Assembly: GCF_963576675.1 (NCBI RefSeq)
Contig: NC_088911.1
Span: 61,899,756 to 61,963,755 of the forward strand
From: Euphorbia lathyris
Taxonomy: Eukaryota; Streptophyta; Magnoliopsida; Malpighiales; Euphorbiaceae
DNA: 64,000 bases
Direction of reading: 5' to 3'
A program made the position numbers and the translations under genes. Positions 23,801-35,559 of this stretch are shown here, one piece after another. Numbering within the stretch: the first letter of the stretch is position 1; every line of letters starts with the position of its first letter. The notes below the pieces were generated by a model. The model did not search any database and was not told where the DNA came from. It saw only the letters and a program-made list of their open reading frames with translations.

Positions 23801-23998
23801 AAGGGAGTTGAGATTATGGACTACAATTATATTGAATATGAGCATAAGAAGAGTAACTTAGCTCATTTGATAAGAGGATTAGAAGGATCAAGTACGGACC
23901 ATAGGGCAGTATGCAATGCAAAGAAAACGGAAATCAGAGCATGTTTTCGTAGGGCTTTTACCGAACTTGATCGCATTAGGGAAATATTGTATGAGTAG
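20900..23998 (+). pseudogene. Unrecognised plant gene, copy A, split by a solo LTR
   Basis: A 5'-UTR exon appears to end at GCATTTCTG|GTAATC (about 20960). Coding starts at ATG 21076 (MPTVRVPLDRFLTQTLETL) and continues through FMYKRVVDTKLACYHTVV and EALLDSCKKAMDFL. A small deletion near 21315 shifts the frame, and the homologous reading resumes (YQLIYEDYNH) to about 21435. The second coding exon starts at ATG 21714 (LKEAVQQLSL). It is interrupted at 21814 by the LTR and resumes at 23646 with FTGESCISQSVAIEKAAIEC, after an in-frame TAG at 23663-23665. It ends ELDRIREILYE at 23998. Both halves have a weak double-stranded-RNA-binding look (Ala-spaced last helix), but I do not recognise the family. 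The frameshift, stop and LTR all say pseudogene. Copy B follows directly. Confidence 0.65.
21815..23640 (-). mobile_element. Solo LTR, 1,826 bp, TSD TACTG, inside gene copy A
   Basis: On the minus strand it begins TGTTGGAGTTTAGTGTCC and ends CTATTTTCCTTCA. TACTG is duplicated at 21810-21814 and 23641-23645. A TATA-like run (CTATATATATGG on the minus strand, near 22530) fits a promoter. No internal coding region remains, so it is a solo LTR and its superfamily is not assigned. Confidence 0.88.
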
Positions 23999-25444
23999 AA
24001 GTAGAGTTAAGCAAATTCTCATGTTAGTTTTTAACTTCATTCTCCGGTTTGTGTTTGAACAATTTCAAATTAATTTATGGCAAATTACTTTATAATTTTT
24101 ACTTTGTTCATGTTAGTCTTGCTAACAAATAAAGTATGGATTACTCTTGCCCAAGATGAAACCCTTCACAGTTTCACATTCACAGTTCACTCTGGCTTAC
24201 TCTTGCCCAAGATGCATATCCTTCACATGATTTCTCAATGAATTTGAATGAATCGTATTGTTTTTCATAAGATTTCCGCTTAAGTTCATAAGTGTGGCTG
24301 AAATTTGTATACCCATTGTAGGATGCACATGGAAAATCGATTCAAAAGCGTTCCTGGTAATCATTCCTTATCCAATTGTTTTTTATTTTATGTTTTTTCT
24401 CTTTGCAAATTATATATTTACTACTGAATCCTCATACAATGTTATGTTTGAACCCCAAAAAAATCCCCAGCCATGTCTACTGTTAGAGTTCCTTTTGACA
24501 GATATTTAACGCAAACCCTAGATACACTTCAATTACCAAATTTTGTTTCAAGAACCACAATCGAAAACCGAAATTTCATAGTGACTGTGTCCTTCATGTA
24601 CAAAAGAATAGAAAATGAGCTTGCATGCTATCATATTGTCATCAGTGAGCCATCAACATCCGAACCTGAAGCCCGATGGGATGCTTGCAAGAAAGCAATG
24701 CACTTTCTTAAGGGCAAACACCAATTTATCTTTGAAGATTATAGCCACAAAGAAATAGAGAAGATTAAATCCTATGGTGATGTTGTTTTTGCAATGCAAG
24801 TGTCTGAAGACAGGCGAGATTATGAAGTGTACTTAAGGGAAACAAAAATGTCCTTCGTCTAGTAGACCGAATCCACATTGCTTTAATGGATTCACTTGAA
24901 TAGATATGTACTAGGGAGTTTTCCCCTTTTCCTTGTTTTTTTTGACAATATAGTAGGTTGTTGTTTGATGTATGTGTTTACTATATAAATCATATTTTCT
25001 TGTTCTCCTTATGTTTACCTTATTTCTTATATTAATATTTGACCTTTTTTTTGTTTTATAACCGATTTCTTAGATGAATACCATTACATTCAAACATTCG
25101 AATATATTGAAGGAGGCAGTTCAGCAACTGTCTTTGCAAGAGCTAATACATGAATTCACTCACCAGGATACCAAGGATGAAGATTTCCCACAGAAGTTCA
25201 TATGTAACACACTTCACTTTTTAAATGAAGCCCCATTTCAGATTAAATACACCGGTGAAAGCTGTGTTTCTGAAAGTGTGGCAATGGAAAAGGCTGTACT
25301 AGGATGTCTGAACTTTCTTAGTTGGGATAAAAAAGTTGAGATTATGGACTACAATTATGCTGAATTAAGGGGGAGGAAGAGAAACTTATCTAATTTGGTA
25401 GGAGGATTAGAACAAACAAGTACGGACTGATGGGCAATATACGA

Positions 25445-27730
25445 TGTCACGTCCGTGCCCTTAAATTTTATTTATTATACCCTAAACCCTAAGTTATATT
25501 AAATTCGTTATAGGATTGGTCAATTAATTGGGTGTTACGGGTATAGTTTTGAGGGTAATTGCACATTTTTATAACAATTATAAGTTTAGGGTAAGTTTTA
25601 AAAGAAATTAGATTTTTAGAGGACCAAAAAGACTAATTAACCACTTAATTCAAGGCCTATATATAGCCTTATTGAGAATTGAAAATCATTTGGATCAATT
25701 CATCTTTTTACATTATTCTTCCTCCTCCACTCTCTCTCTCCATTCTCCTCCACCCTCCACCACCACCAAAAACAGGGCAGATCCACCGTTTTGGGTGCTG
25801 CCGAAGATCTAACCGTCCAAATGACCTCAAAATTTAACTGGAGACTCTAGACACACAGAAGCAACTTCTGACTGGAGGGATTTTGATTTGGAGGTGTGAG
25901 AAGAGAATACGGGCTAGGAAGATTTTGGGAAAGATTTAGGGTTTTGTGGTGTTAATCTCAAATTTAGGCTAAGGTAAGTAACTATCAACTAGTTTTTGGT
26001 TTGCATGTATAAATATATGTATATTAAGCTATAAATCTCCATGAATTTGTCTCCTAAGGGTTTTCTTAGAAATTATTTTAGTATTGGTTGTTGATTTGAG
26101 ATTGTGTTCAAGTTTGAAGGAAATGAGTTCACAATGGTAATTTTAAACTATTTTTGACGTTGAATTGGTTTTACCTTGATATTGAATTGGTTTTACCTTA
26201 ATGTTGAATTGGTTCTTCCTAAGAGTTTGATTCTTATTTAGTTCAATTTATATTGAATTGGTTTTCTTAAGGGATATTTAGTTCAATTGATGTTGAATTG
26301 GTTTTCTTAAGGGTTTAAGTGCTATTTGGGTTCAATTGATGTTGATTTGAATTTCTTTAAGAGTTTTAATGTTATTTTGGTTCAATTAGTATTCAAATTG
26401 TAATTTGGTTCAATTAGTGTTCAATTGAAATTCTTTAAGAGTTTTAATGTTATTTTGGTTCAATTAGTGTTCAAATTGGAATTTGGTTCAATTAGTGTTC
26501 AATTGGAATTCTTTAAGGGTTTTAATGTTATTTTGGTTCAATTAGTATTCAAATTGGAATTTGGTTCAATTAGTGTTCAATTGGATTTCTTTAAGGGTTT
26601 TAATGATATTTTGGATTTCTTCAGGGTTCAATTGCTATTTTGGTTCAGTAAATGTTGGATTTCGATTTATTGATGATTGTAGTAAAGTTGGATCTATTTG
26701 AGGAAATTGAAGTTTGGTTGGATTTTAGGTAAAGTTTGTATCCATCAGGAGTAGTCCGGACGGGTGGTTTGATATTTGAAGACCATGTTCAGTGAGGAAC
26801 ATGGCCTGTGTACACAGTCTAAAGACCTAGTAGGGTATTGGCAGCGAAGTGTTGGGTAAGACCAATACGAGATTAGGCATGGTTAAAGAGACATCTCGAT
26901 TATGTTTACGTGTTGTGGATCGATTTACGAGGGGATACTCGGTGATGGATACGATATTGAATTTGATTCGAACTTCGGTTTTTAGTAAATGTTTATATAA
27001 GAATCGTTGTGTTTTGATTAAGTTTGATTTGAGGTTATTGATTAACATTCTATTTTAATTTGATGTTGTTTACAAGTTAATAAGTTTAAGGTTTGGTTTG
27101 GTTAAATGTTTTCACAAATGTATACATATAGCTATTTTACGTAAAAACTAGTTTTTATAGTTGATAGTTGCTTACTGAGATTTTTGTCTCATATTTTCAA
27201 ATGTTTTAATGTTTTTAGGCGAAGAAGTACGAGGTACTGAGGGAAGTGTTCGACACTAGGGCGAGGATTGGATACGGCCACGATTGTCCAAGTCGTCTTC
27301 TAGGGTATTGCATACCATTTTGTACATGTAGATATAGGCGTTTTTGTGTGTGCTTGTGAATATGTAGGAACTTACGTCGCCCATTTTGAATCGAATATAA
27401 AGTTGTGGTATGCCGGATTTTGGTTTGAATGTCCAAGTATGGTGTTAATTTGTGAGATTAGGCAAATTAAAAGTTAACAAGTTAGAATTGGAGTAATTTT
27501 CTATGTTTCGAACTCGTTTTGGTAAAACACACAAAAAAAAGATTCGTAATTGGAAATAATAAATGATTTCGACCTTTTACAAATGTAAAAGTATATGTAG
27601 AAAATGTTTTTAAGTTCAAACATGATTTGTAATTCTTAACATTTTATTGTGAGATGTTACTTCCGACTCGTTCACGTCTATGGTAACGTCTCACTGTCAT
27701 ATCCGATTCTATTTTGGATCGGGTTTGACA
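25445..27730 (+). mobile_element. Solo LTR, 2,286 bp, TSD TACGA, inside gene copy B
   Basis: Begins TGTCACGTCCGTGCCC and ends GATCGGGTTTGACA. TACGA is duplicated at 25440-25444 and 27731-27735. A TATA-like TATATATAGCC lies near 25660. The TGTCACGTCC...TTTGACA termini resemble chromovirus (Tekay/Del) Ty3 LTRs, but with no pol domain the lineage is a guess. A 78-bp minisatellite lies inside. Confidence 0.85.
26357..26590. repeat. 78-bp minisatellite, three units
   Basis: Units at 26357, 26435 and 26513 start TTAAGRGTTTTAATG and contain GGTTCAATTAGTGTTC twice. The unit length is a multiple of three and stop-free in one frame, giving a spurious 26-residue protein repeat. Confidence 0.85.
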
Positions 27731-27817
27731 TACGATAGAAAGAAAACTGAAATCAAAGAAAGGTACAACATGGTTTATGCCGAACTTGATCGAATTAGGG
27801 AAATAATGTCTGAATAG

Positions 27818-28110
27818 AAGTATATTTAAGCAAATTCTCATGTTACTTTTTAACTTTTTACTTCATTCTCCGGTTTGTGTTTGAACAACAACCACTAAAA
27901 TTAGAATCTTTTGGTTCTGGATTTAAATATTACTATTGGATTCAATTCAGCTTTATTTCGATCTGAATCTACAGGCGAGTCTAAATTAAAATAAAATCTT
28001 ACGATTCCATTCAATCTTATGAAGTTGACAACGAGGCAGAAAACCATAGTTAGAAATTCAAACGCATCTTCTCTACTCAGAAAACCATAGTACACTCTAA
28101 AAATAATATA
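27818..28110. other. Non-coding stretch after copy B
   Basis: Starts with the 3' flank shared with copy A (GCAAATTCTCATGTTA, CTTCATTCTCCGGTTTGTG). Nothing else recognised. Confidence 0.5.
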
Positions 28111-28431
28111 CATAATTGACTCTTAGTGATTTAAGAATGACTAAGATATATTATCTCCAACAATACTCCTTATATTCACTTCTTATTTATTATTTTATTG
28201 TTAATATTATTATTAATTGTTATATTTATCAATAATGTGAGGAGAGAGACTCATCAATAATAAATTATTAATAAAAAATGAAGTTAAGAGGCACTAAAAG
28301 GTGGAGAGAGGCTATCTATTAATAGAGAGGATGAATAGACTCTTAGTTATTTGAGGTGTTGATTTTTAAATCTCTCTACTCAAATTTTGACTTAAGAGCC
28401 AAATTATCAACTTGATAAAGAGCTGTGAGTC

Positions 28432-28650
28432 TTGGGTTGGCAAACTTCTCACCCCAATATTCAGGTTTCTGATATTCCTAATTTGCAAATCATTGAGCAT
28501 TCAGGAAAAGGTGACTGTTTGCAGGTGGTTAATGTTACAGAGGAAAAGACTTGGACTAAAGTCCAGAAAAGGAAGAAGCAAAAAGACAACATCATCCCCC
28601 TTGAGGTCAGTGGTAAACGGCATAACAAGCCGCCTGTGCGGTTTCAATAA
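28432..28650 (+). pseudogene. LINE ORF1, C-terminal remnant
   Basis: Seventy-two codons ending in TAA just before ORF2. A Trp followed by a Lys/Arg-rich tail (WTKVQKRKKQK) is typical of the end of plant LINE ORF1. The N-terminal RNA-binding part is missing because the element is truncated. Confidence 0.6.
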
Positions 28651-28652
28651 TT

Positions 28653-31600
28653 GTGTTATATTGGAATTGTAGGGGCATCGGTAATGATCACACTCAACGA
28701 GCTCTGAAGCTTCTGTGCCTACAACATCGTCCTGATTTTTTGTGTCTTGCAGAACCTCTTGTTTGTTTTAGTGACACTGCTGATAGGTTTTGTAGATCTC
28801 TGGGTCTTTCTCTTTTTGCCTGGAATGATAAGGATTCGCCGACTCTTTGGCTTCTTACTAAGGATGCTTCTTCTCTTTCTCTTCATTCTTCGTATGCTCA
28901 ACATGTTACTGTTCAGCACCAGTTGGGTGATAAATCTTTTCTGCTCTCTTTTGTCTACGATAGTAATCTGGCTTCGGAAAGAAGGGAGTTGTGGTCTTCT
29001 CTTTATAGTTGTGCCTTTCCAAATAATAATTGGTTGGTGCTTGGGGACTTCAATGCTATTACAAGCTCTCATGGGAAGCTTGGTCCCTCTCATGCTGTTG
29101 GATCCTGTAGGGAATTCATGAATTTTATTGATGATTGTGATCTTATTGATATTGATACTTTGGGTCAGAGGTTTACTTGGTCCAATGGTCGACATGGGGC
29201 GGCTCATGTTGAATATCGCCTGGATAGAGCTTTGGTGCCAGAGGGATTTTTAGATTCGTGGGACTCTATCTACTGCACGGCTTTAGCAAGGTATAGTTCT
29301 GACCATTGCCCGATGCTTCTTCAATGCAGAAATGGGGAATCAAGGATTTCTAGGTTCAGATTCCATGCCATGTGGACCACTAATGATTCTTTAAAGGGGG
29401 TAATTGCCAATCACTGGACTGCATCTAACATCTCTCTCCCTCCTGCACAACTATTATGTCATAAACTTCGCACTCTTAGGCCTATTCTCAGGGATTGGAA
29501 TAAAAACATATTTGGCAGAATTGATTCTAATATTCACCTGGCAGAAGTTCATCTTGCCGATGTTCAAAAGCAAATTTCTGAGCAAGGTGATTCTCCGGAG
29601 TTGAGTAGTGCTGCTTCTGCCGCATGCTCTAATCTTGATTTACAACTTCTTCGGTAGGAGATGATGTACAGAGAGCAAAGTCGTGTTAAGTGGCTTAAAG
29701 AGGGGGATAAAAACACTAGTTTTTTCCAAAGGTCTGCTAAAGTTAGAAAGATTTGGGCTGGCATTCATCATTTAAGGATCGGCGATAAGGGTCCCACTTC
29801 CGACACGGCTAGATTATCTGATCATGTAATTGAATATTTCTCTAATCTCTTCCGTAGTTCTAGGGACCATATCGATCTTTCTCCAATTAATGAGGTAATT
29901 CCCAACTTAGTAACTTCTTTGGAAAATGAGGAATTAATTTCTAAGCCTTCCATCGAAGATATTAAAGAAACGGTCTTTTCCATGGATCCTGACAGTGCAC
30001 CTGGCCCTGATGGTTTTGGGGGAACCTTTTATCGCTCCTTTTGGGATATTGTTGGGAAGGATGTTTGCAATATGGTTCAGGCTTTCTTTGATCATGGTTG
30101 CATCCTTCCTGGTTTAAACTCTAGTATTATGGCCCTTATTCCTAAAGTGGCTGAAGCTGACAGAATTGAGAATTTTCGTCCAATTGTGATGAGTAACTTT
30201 GGTTTCAAAATCATCTCAAAAATTCTTGTGGATCGCCTTGCAGTTATTGCTGCAAGGATTGTCTCTCCCAATCAGTATGGTTTCCTTAAAGGTAGAAGCA
30301 TTCATCAGTGCATTGCCTTAGCTTCTGAGGGAGTTAATATGCTTGACAAAAAACATTTTGGTGGTCACATGGCCTTAAAAATTGATATTCGTAAGGCTTT
30401 TGATACTTTAGATTGGAACTTCCTATTGGCAGTGTTGGATTCCTTTGGTTTTTCTCTCACTTTCAGGGATTGGATCCTAAACATTCTGGCATCTGCTCGT
30501 ATTTCTGTGATGATTAATGGTTCTCCAAAGGGTTACTTTTCTTGTTCTAGAGGGGTTAGACAAGGGGACCCCCTTTCTCCTCTGCTGTTTGACATTGCTG
30601 AGGATTTTTTCTCTCGTTGGCTTACTAAAATGGTAAGGGATGGTACTTATTCTCCTATGTATTATTCTGGTGGAAATTCCTTTCCCTCTCATCTTCTTTT
30701 TGCTGATGACATGCTCATTTTTGGAGTGGCATCTTTAAGCAATGTGCATGCTATCAAGGATTTTTTCCTGCTCTATGGACAGATATCCGATCAGCAGGTT
30801 AGTTGGGATAAATCTGCTATCTTTTTTGGTTCTCAAGTGAGTCCTTCGAGGAGGGTTCGGCTTGCTAATTGTCTTGGCATCCGTTTGGAGTCTCTCCCCT
30901 TCAGTTACTTAGGAGTCCCTCTATTTAAAGGTGCTCCTAGGGCCCATCACCTCAGCTTCCTTGCAGACAAATTTCTATCTCAATTTAGCAAATGGAAAGG
31001 TAGCTCTCTCTCATTTGCAGGACGTTTAACTCTAATTAAGTCTGCTATTACTAGCTCTCTGGTTCATTCATTCTTGATCTATAAATGGCCAGTGGGTTTG
31101 TTGAAAAAGCTCAATAGAAGTGTTAGGAATTTCCTTTGGACGGGTTGTATTGATCAAAGGAAGTTAATCACGATTCCCTGGCAAACTTGTTGCAAAAGTT
31201 TGGAGGGTGGTGGCTTGGGCATTAAGGATTTTAGGATCTTTAACCAGGCTCTCTTGGGTAAGATGTGTTGGGATTTAATTCAAGACAACAGTCTTGCTAT
31301 TTCTCTGATGAAGTCTAGATTTATGGCTGTCTCTGGTGTGACTAAAGCTACCATTGCTCCTTCCTCAATTTGGTCTTCCTGTAAGTTTGTTTATTCATCC
31401 ATTTGGGACCATACCTTTTGGTGGATTGGCCAGTCTTCAACGCTCAATTTCTGGACTGATCGGTGGATCATTCCATCGGTGGCGGACAGATTGGGTCTTG
31501 ATCATCATGATAAGCGTTCATGCTTTAATTCTGTTGATGATTTTTTGGTCAATTCGAAATGGCTTGGCTTAGGCACTCTGCCTTTGGTTGTTCAAGACAG

Positions 31601-32764
31601 TATTCGACCTATTCACAGGGGTAGAGATGATTTAGATTTATGCGCTTGGCAGCCCTCTACGAAGGGTATTTCTCTGCCAAAGAGTACTATTCGATTATCA
31701 GTCCTTGCTACTACTCGGTGGACTGGTATAAATTTGTTTGGAATGCTCACACTCCCCACTCTCTCTCCTTCACATCCTGGAGAGTTTTGCATGGAAGGGT
31801 TCCGACTCACGACCTCCTGCATCGTCTAGGCTTATCTTTTGCCTCTCGTTGTGTTCTTTGTGGTAGGGATGCTGAGTCCATTAACCACTTGTTCATTAGC
31901 TGTTCTTTTGCAGATTCTCTGTGGAGAGCCCTTGAGATTCATTTTGACTGCACTTTACCTCATCATTCCCAATTCACCCACTTCTTCAGCACTCTTCGTA
32001 GCATTCATTTTGGCTCACAAGTGTCGATGATCTGGCGTGTTGCCACTGTCTCTTGCATCTGGTTAATCTGGCATTGTAGGAATGAAGCAACCTTTAAGGA
32101 GGTTTCTCCTTCTATTCAACACTCGAAGATCACCCTTTTTCGAATGATTCGAGAGTCCTTTGCCTCTTCTAAAGGTTTTTGCTCTTCGAGGAGAGATGCT
32201 GATATCTTATCCCATCTTCTGGCTTCTCTAAGGCCCCCTCCTGCTCCCAACATTATTCCGGTCCATTGGCTTAAACCTCCTCCGGACTGGGTTAAAGTGA
32301 ATGTGGACGGCTCTGCTTTTGGTACTCCTGGCGAGGCGGGAGCGGGCGGTATCTTTCGTAACTATCGTGGCTTTCCCAAAGGTTGTTTTGCTTTTTCTAC
32401 CACTCCTTCTTTTGCTTATATGGAATTGAGAGCCGCTATTTTCGCAATTGAACTTGCTTGGGAGAAAAATTGGCATCAACTTTGGGTTGAGTCAGACTCC
32501 ATGTACGTAGTTAATTTGCTTCGACTTCGTTCCATGGATGTTCCTTGGAGCATTCGACAAGAGTGGTTGCATTGTCTCAGCATTTGCTCTAGGATGAACA
32601 TTATTTTTACACACATCTTTAGGCAAGGAAATCGCGTTGTTGATGCTTTGGCAAAGTTTGGAGTCTCTTCCTCAGTGATCAATTGGTGGCCTTCAGCTCC
32701 TGCTTTTTGTCACAGGTTTATCAATGATGACATCTGTAATATTTTTCATTTGCGTTTTTCTTGA
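28653..32764 (+). pseudogene. LINE ORF2: endonuclease, reverse transcriptase, RNase H
   Basis: The APE-type endonuclease has WNCRGIGND, the Glu in CLAEP, LGDFNAI, RLDRAL and SSDHCPM, all its expected catalytic motifs. A single TAG at 29655-29657 interrupts the frame before MMYREQSRVKWLKEGDKNT. The reverse transcriptase contains MALIPKV, RPIVMSNFGFKIISK, LKIDIRKAFDTLDW, GVRQGDPLSPLLF and the catalytic FADDMLIF (codons near 30699-30722). Near 31660 a small indel moves the reading to another frame. That frame carries the zf-RVT region (WRVLHGRVPTHDLLHRLG, CVLCG) and RNase H with NVDGSAFG, MELRAA and ESDSMYV, then RQGNRVVDALAKFG, ending TGA at 32764. It is only two lesions from an open frame, so it is a fairly young copy. 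Confidence 0.9.
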
Positions 32765-32984
32765 CCTTTCCTCAACTTTTCTCCTTCCCCTTCTTTTGTT
32801 TGTTCTCCTTCCTCTTCTCTTGTTCAAACGTTCACCTTTTCTTTTTTTAATATATGGTGGGTTTGGCAGTTCTTGGGCCATGGGTGCTCTCCCCGCTCAA
32901 GATCTGTCTCGTCCAAATTTCTATCAAAAAAAAACTTAAAAGCCAAATTAAGAGGCTGTTGGAGATGCTCTAAGCTATTAAATA

Positions 32985-33958
32985 GAATCATTGTGAATTA
33001 GTTCTGTTAGGATTGCATTTCCACTGGATTTGAATTTTAAGTACTTGGTTAATATGATTTCTTTGCTTACATTAAATTGCATTTCTAGACTAATATTTGA
33101 TAGTATTTTAAGTTCAACACGGTAAATCTTCAATTTTTTTTATAATATCATAAAGTTTAACTGAATCTTACGATTCGGTTCGCTTGATGAGTCACGATTG
33201 CATTACAACATTTATTACATTTCATTGCATTACATTACATCATACCAAAAGCATACTATATATAATTCTGTGGATGAATGATTTTGTGGTAAATGCAGCA
33301 ACCAGCTGTCTTCTGCAGAATCTATTGATTGATTACAAGAATTGAAAGTGTTCTTTGCTATAGTCCAATTAATAGTCATATGAAAACGACTTATTATTTG
33401 GTTACATTAAAACTTGTTCCTGAACGATAAAAACGATTGCCCATGAGACATAATTGAGGTTTTGGTCTCAACGGAAAACTGTCCCAAAAGAAAAACCGAA
33501 TAAATTCCCAATATCATTCTTCCTTGAAATTTTTTCTATAGTCCAATTAATAGTCAAATGAAAACGTCTTCTTCTTTGGTTACATTAAAACTTGTCCATG
33601 GACGATAAAAATGATTGCCCAGAATACATAAATTGAGGTTTTGGTCTCAACGGAAAAGTGTCCCTCAACGAAAAATTAAATAAAATTTTCCTTCGCTAAT
33701 CAGATTTTTTTTTGCGGTGGCTGGAAAATTATATCGCGGTAGCCGGAATCTGGAAACTTGTTGCCGGAATCTGGAACCTAGCATCGGAATCTGGAAACAA
33801 TACATCGGATTTTCTGTAAAAATGGTGAATCGTAAACGTAAATGGAGAGACAAAGTCTAAGAATTAATTGAGGAGACAGAAATATGATCTGCATTTATTG
33901 AGGGACTATTTTATTTTGGTTCCATGGGATGAGTTGAAACCATTGAATACTTATATAT
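32985..33958. other. Non-coding stretch with a 178-bp direct repeat
   Basis: TAGTCCAATTAATAGTCA and the following ~125 bases (through GAGGTTTTGGTCTCAACGG) occur at 33361 and again at 33539. CGGAATCTGGAA words repeat at about 33745-33800. No gene seen. Confidence 0.65.
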
Positions 33959-33959
33959 A

Positions 33960-34165
33960 TATATATATATATATTGCCTTCTATGCTTACTTTGTTTTTG
34001 ACCAAGTAAGATTTACTTTATTTTTCCTACCATTGGATGAGCTTACATTGTTAAAGTTCATCACCATCCAATAGTGGAAAAACAAAGTAAGCTTCCTTTG
34101 TGTGTGTGTGTTTGTGTCTTTTATTCTTACTTTGTTTTTGACAAAGTAAGCTTTACTTAGTGTAT
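33960..34165. repeat. Second copy of the ACTTTGT/ACAAAGT MITE
   Basis: CTTACTTTGTTTTTGACCAAG near the left end and CTTACTTTGTTTTTGACAAAG near the right, with CCATTGGATGAGCTTAC in the middle also found in the copy at 10062-10312. Confidence 0.6.
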
Positions 34166-34237
34166 AGATAATAGATATATATGTATTAGATTTATCTTAG
34201 AGATGCGATTAGTGTATATTTAGGATTACATTTATTT

Positions 34238-34239
<2 letters not shown>

Positions 34240-34300
<61 letters not shown>
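34240..34300. repeat. (TA)n microsatellite
   Basis: About 30 uninterrupted TA units. Confidence 0.9.
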
Positions 34301-34302
<2 letters not shown>

Positions 34303-34329
34303 AATTGTTGTATTTATTTTATCGTATTT

Positions 34330-34720
34330 ACTTTTCCGTACATTATCAATTGTTGTAACATGGGTGATTGATTTACTTACCTGGCTTTAACTATAATGCT
34401 AGATATTCAGATTAAATAAAATGGATTTCAAATCGAAAAAGAAAAGGTTTAAACTTAAAGAAATGTGTGATTAGGCCAAAAGTGCATAGTAATGTTAAGT
34501 AGGAGGCCGGTGGTTCACCGAACGGTAATGGGATGCCTAACCACTTTTCTTTGTGAAAATGCCAGTCTTTCCATAACGTACCCAATTTTCTGAACCCAAC
34601 CGATCTCCACAAGAAATCTGGTTAATTTTCCCGTTTAAACCGGGTGGCGACTCTACTTATCTCCGAACTCCGGTCCTGTCGAGTTGTTCAATTTCCACAT
34701 CGAATTCGCTTCGGTAACAC
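34330..34720 (+). repeat. 3' part of a Ty3-like LTR (same family as 1071-4130)
   Basis: GTAGGAGGCCGGTGGTTC, TGGCGACTCT and ATCTCCGAACTCCGGTCCTG correspond in order and spacing to 3830-4020 of the solo LTR. The left side fades into the (TA)n tract and the right end is not clear, so this is a truncated copy. Confidence 0.7.
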
Positions 34721-34737
34721 AAGGTCGACTAATGGTT

Positions 34738-35520
34738 TCATCCCCTGGGTGAGGCTTGAAATCTACAACGTGCCCAAGCAGCTAAAGAATGAGCAATAGT
34801 GTTTGCTTGACGTCTCTCATGCACCAACTCGATTGATTCAAAAGCACCGGCCACATCAAAGATATCACTTCTTCAAATAACACTCAACCAATTAGACAAA
34901 ACCAGATCACCTTTTAACAATTAAATAGCCGAGGTTGAATCAAAAGCAACCAAAACAACACGATAACCATAATCACGAACCACACATAACGAATGAGGAT
35001 AACTAATAACTCAGCATGCAGAGCCGTGGAAACTAATCATTACAATCCCTGACCACCGTATCAAAAGAGTCCGGAAAAGTTTTAATCGAAAAAGTCACAT
35101 CATTTGATAGATATTGGAAGCAGGAGGCAACCAAATAGAATTATCCAGAGATATCCCATAACTTGTCGATCCTGCTAACCCATCCAAATGTGTGCCAAAA
35201 TCAACCATTCGAGGAACACAGCAACCAACATGTGCAGCTTGAGCATATGATTCCCCAAACTCCCCGACCTGGAAACCAGCTCCGAATAGCCACTGACCCA
35301 AGATGTCCAACAACAGTCCGCCATACCCGTGCTAAGAGGAGCAGTCCTCCCAACCGCAGTAGCAGGTGCTGCACTTCGACCAGTAGCATTTTCCAAATTA
35401 ATTAACCCAAACCCTCTAATTGACACAGACCTTCGACCCCCTAGAAAAACCAAGTACCGACTCCCAAATTGCACCCACAGATTTAACCTCCCCCGCCTTT
35501 TACCATGAAAGCACCACAAG
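34738..35520 (-). pseudogene. LINE ORF2 tail fragment (RNase H region)
   Basis: Near 34740-34850 the minus strand reads ESIELVHERRQANTIAHSLA, the standard last helix of a LINE RNase H, ending at TGA 34740-34738. Further right HAELLVI (with the Glu) and VVLVAFDSTSAI (Asp) are in shifted frames. The rest to about 35520 (GFGLINLENATGRSAAPA and DGLAGSTSYGISL) looks like the linker upstream of RNase H but is too decayed to assign firmly. No reverse transcriptase is present. It abuts the LTR fragment on the left and the NAC relic on the right. Confidence 0.6.
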
Positions 35521-35559
35521 CAACTTTATACTCAGATTTAACCAAATATTCTCCATTTT

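Larger units (their letters stand above)
24330..27817 (+). pseudogene. Unrecognised plant gene, copy B, split by a solo LTR
   Basis: A tandem duplicate of copy A. The same 5'-UTR splice (TTCCTG|GTAATC, near 24356) is followed by ATG 24473 (MSTVRVPFDRYLTQTLDTL), FMYKRIENELACYHIVI and EARWDACKKAMHFLKGKH. A plausible donor lies at about 24826 (GAA|GTGTAC), with the acceptor TTCTTAG before ATG 25074. Exon 2 (LKEAVQQLSLQELIHEF, YTGESCVSESVAMEKAV, VEIMDYNYAEL) reaches a TGA at 25428-25430, where copy A has a sense codon. The LTR follows at 25445. The last 27 codons (KKTEIK...ELDRIREIMSE) lie beyond it and end at 27817. The first exon is more intact than in copy A. If the truncated product is made, it would lack only the C-terminal helix. 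Confidence 0.65.
28407..32933 (+). mobile_element. LINE (L1-type), 5'-truncated, with poly(A) and TSD
   Basis: ACTTAAGAGCCAAATTA at 28390-28406 is repeated with one mismatch at 32934-32950, a 17-bp target-site duplication, directly after a short A-run at 32926-32934. Between them lie the last part of ORF1 (28432-28650), ORF2 with endonuclease, reverse transcriptase and RNase H (28653-32764), and a T/C-rich 3' UTR. The element starts inside ORF1, so it is 5'-truncated in the usual LINE manner. Confidence 0.9.
28112..32982. repeat. MITE-like repeat that hosts the LINE
   Basis: Sequence on both sides of the LINE carries inverted ends: ACTAAGATATATTATCTCCAA on the left (near 28135), and on the right (32953-32977) the complement of TAGAGCATCTCCAACAGCC. 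The interior is AT rich and non-coding. The LINE at 28407-32933 is inserted near its right end. Confidence 0.45.

Noticed and set aside
26425..26673. 82-codon frame with a 26-residue repeat
   Set aside because: It is the translation of a 78-bp minisatellite inside a solo LTR. The periodicity is explained by the DNA repeat.
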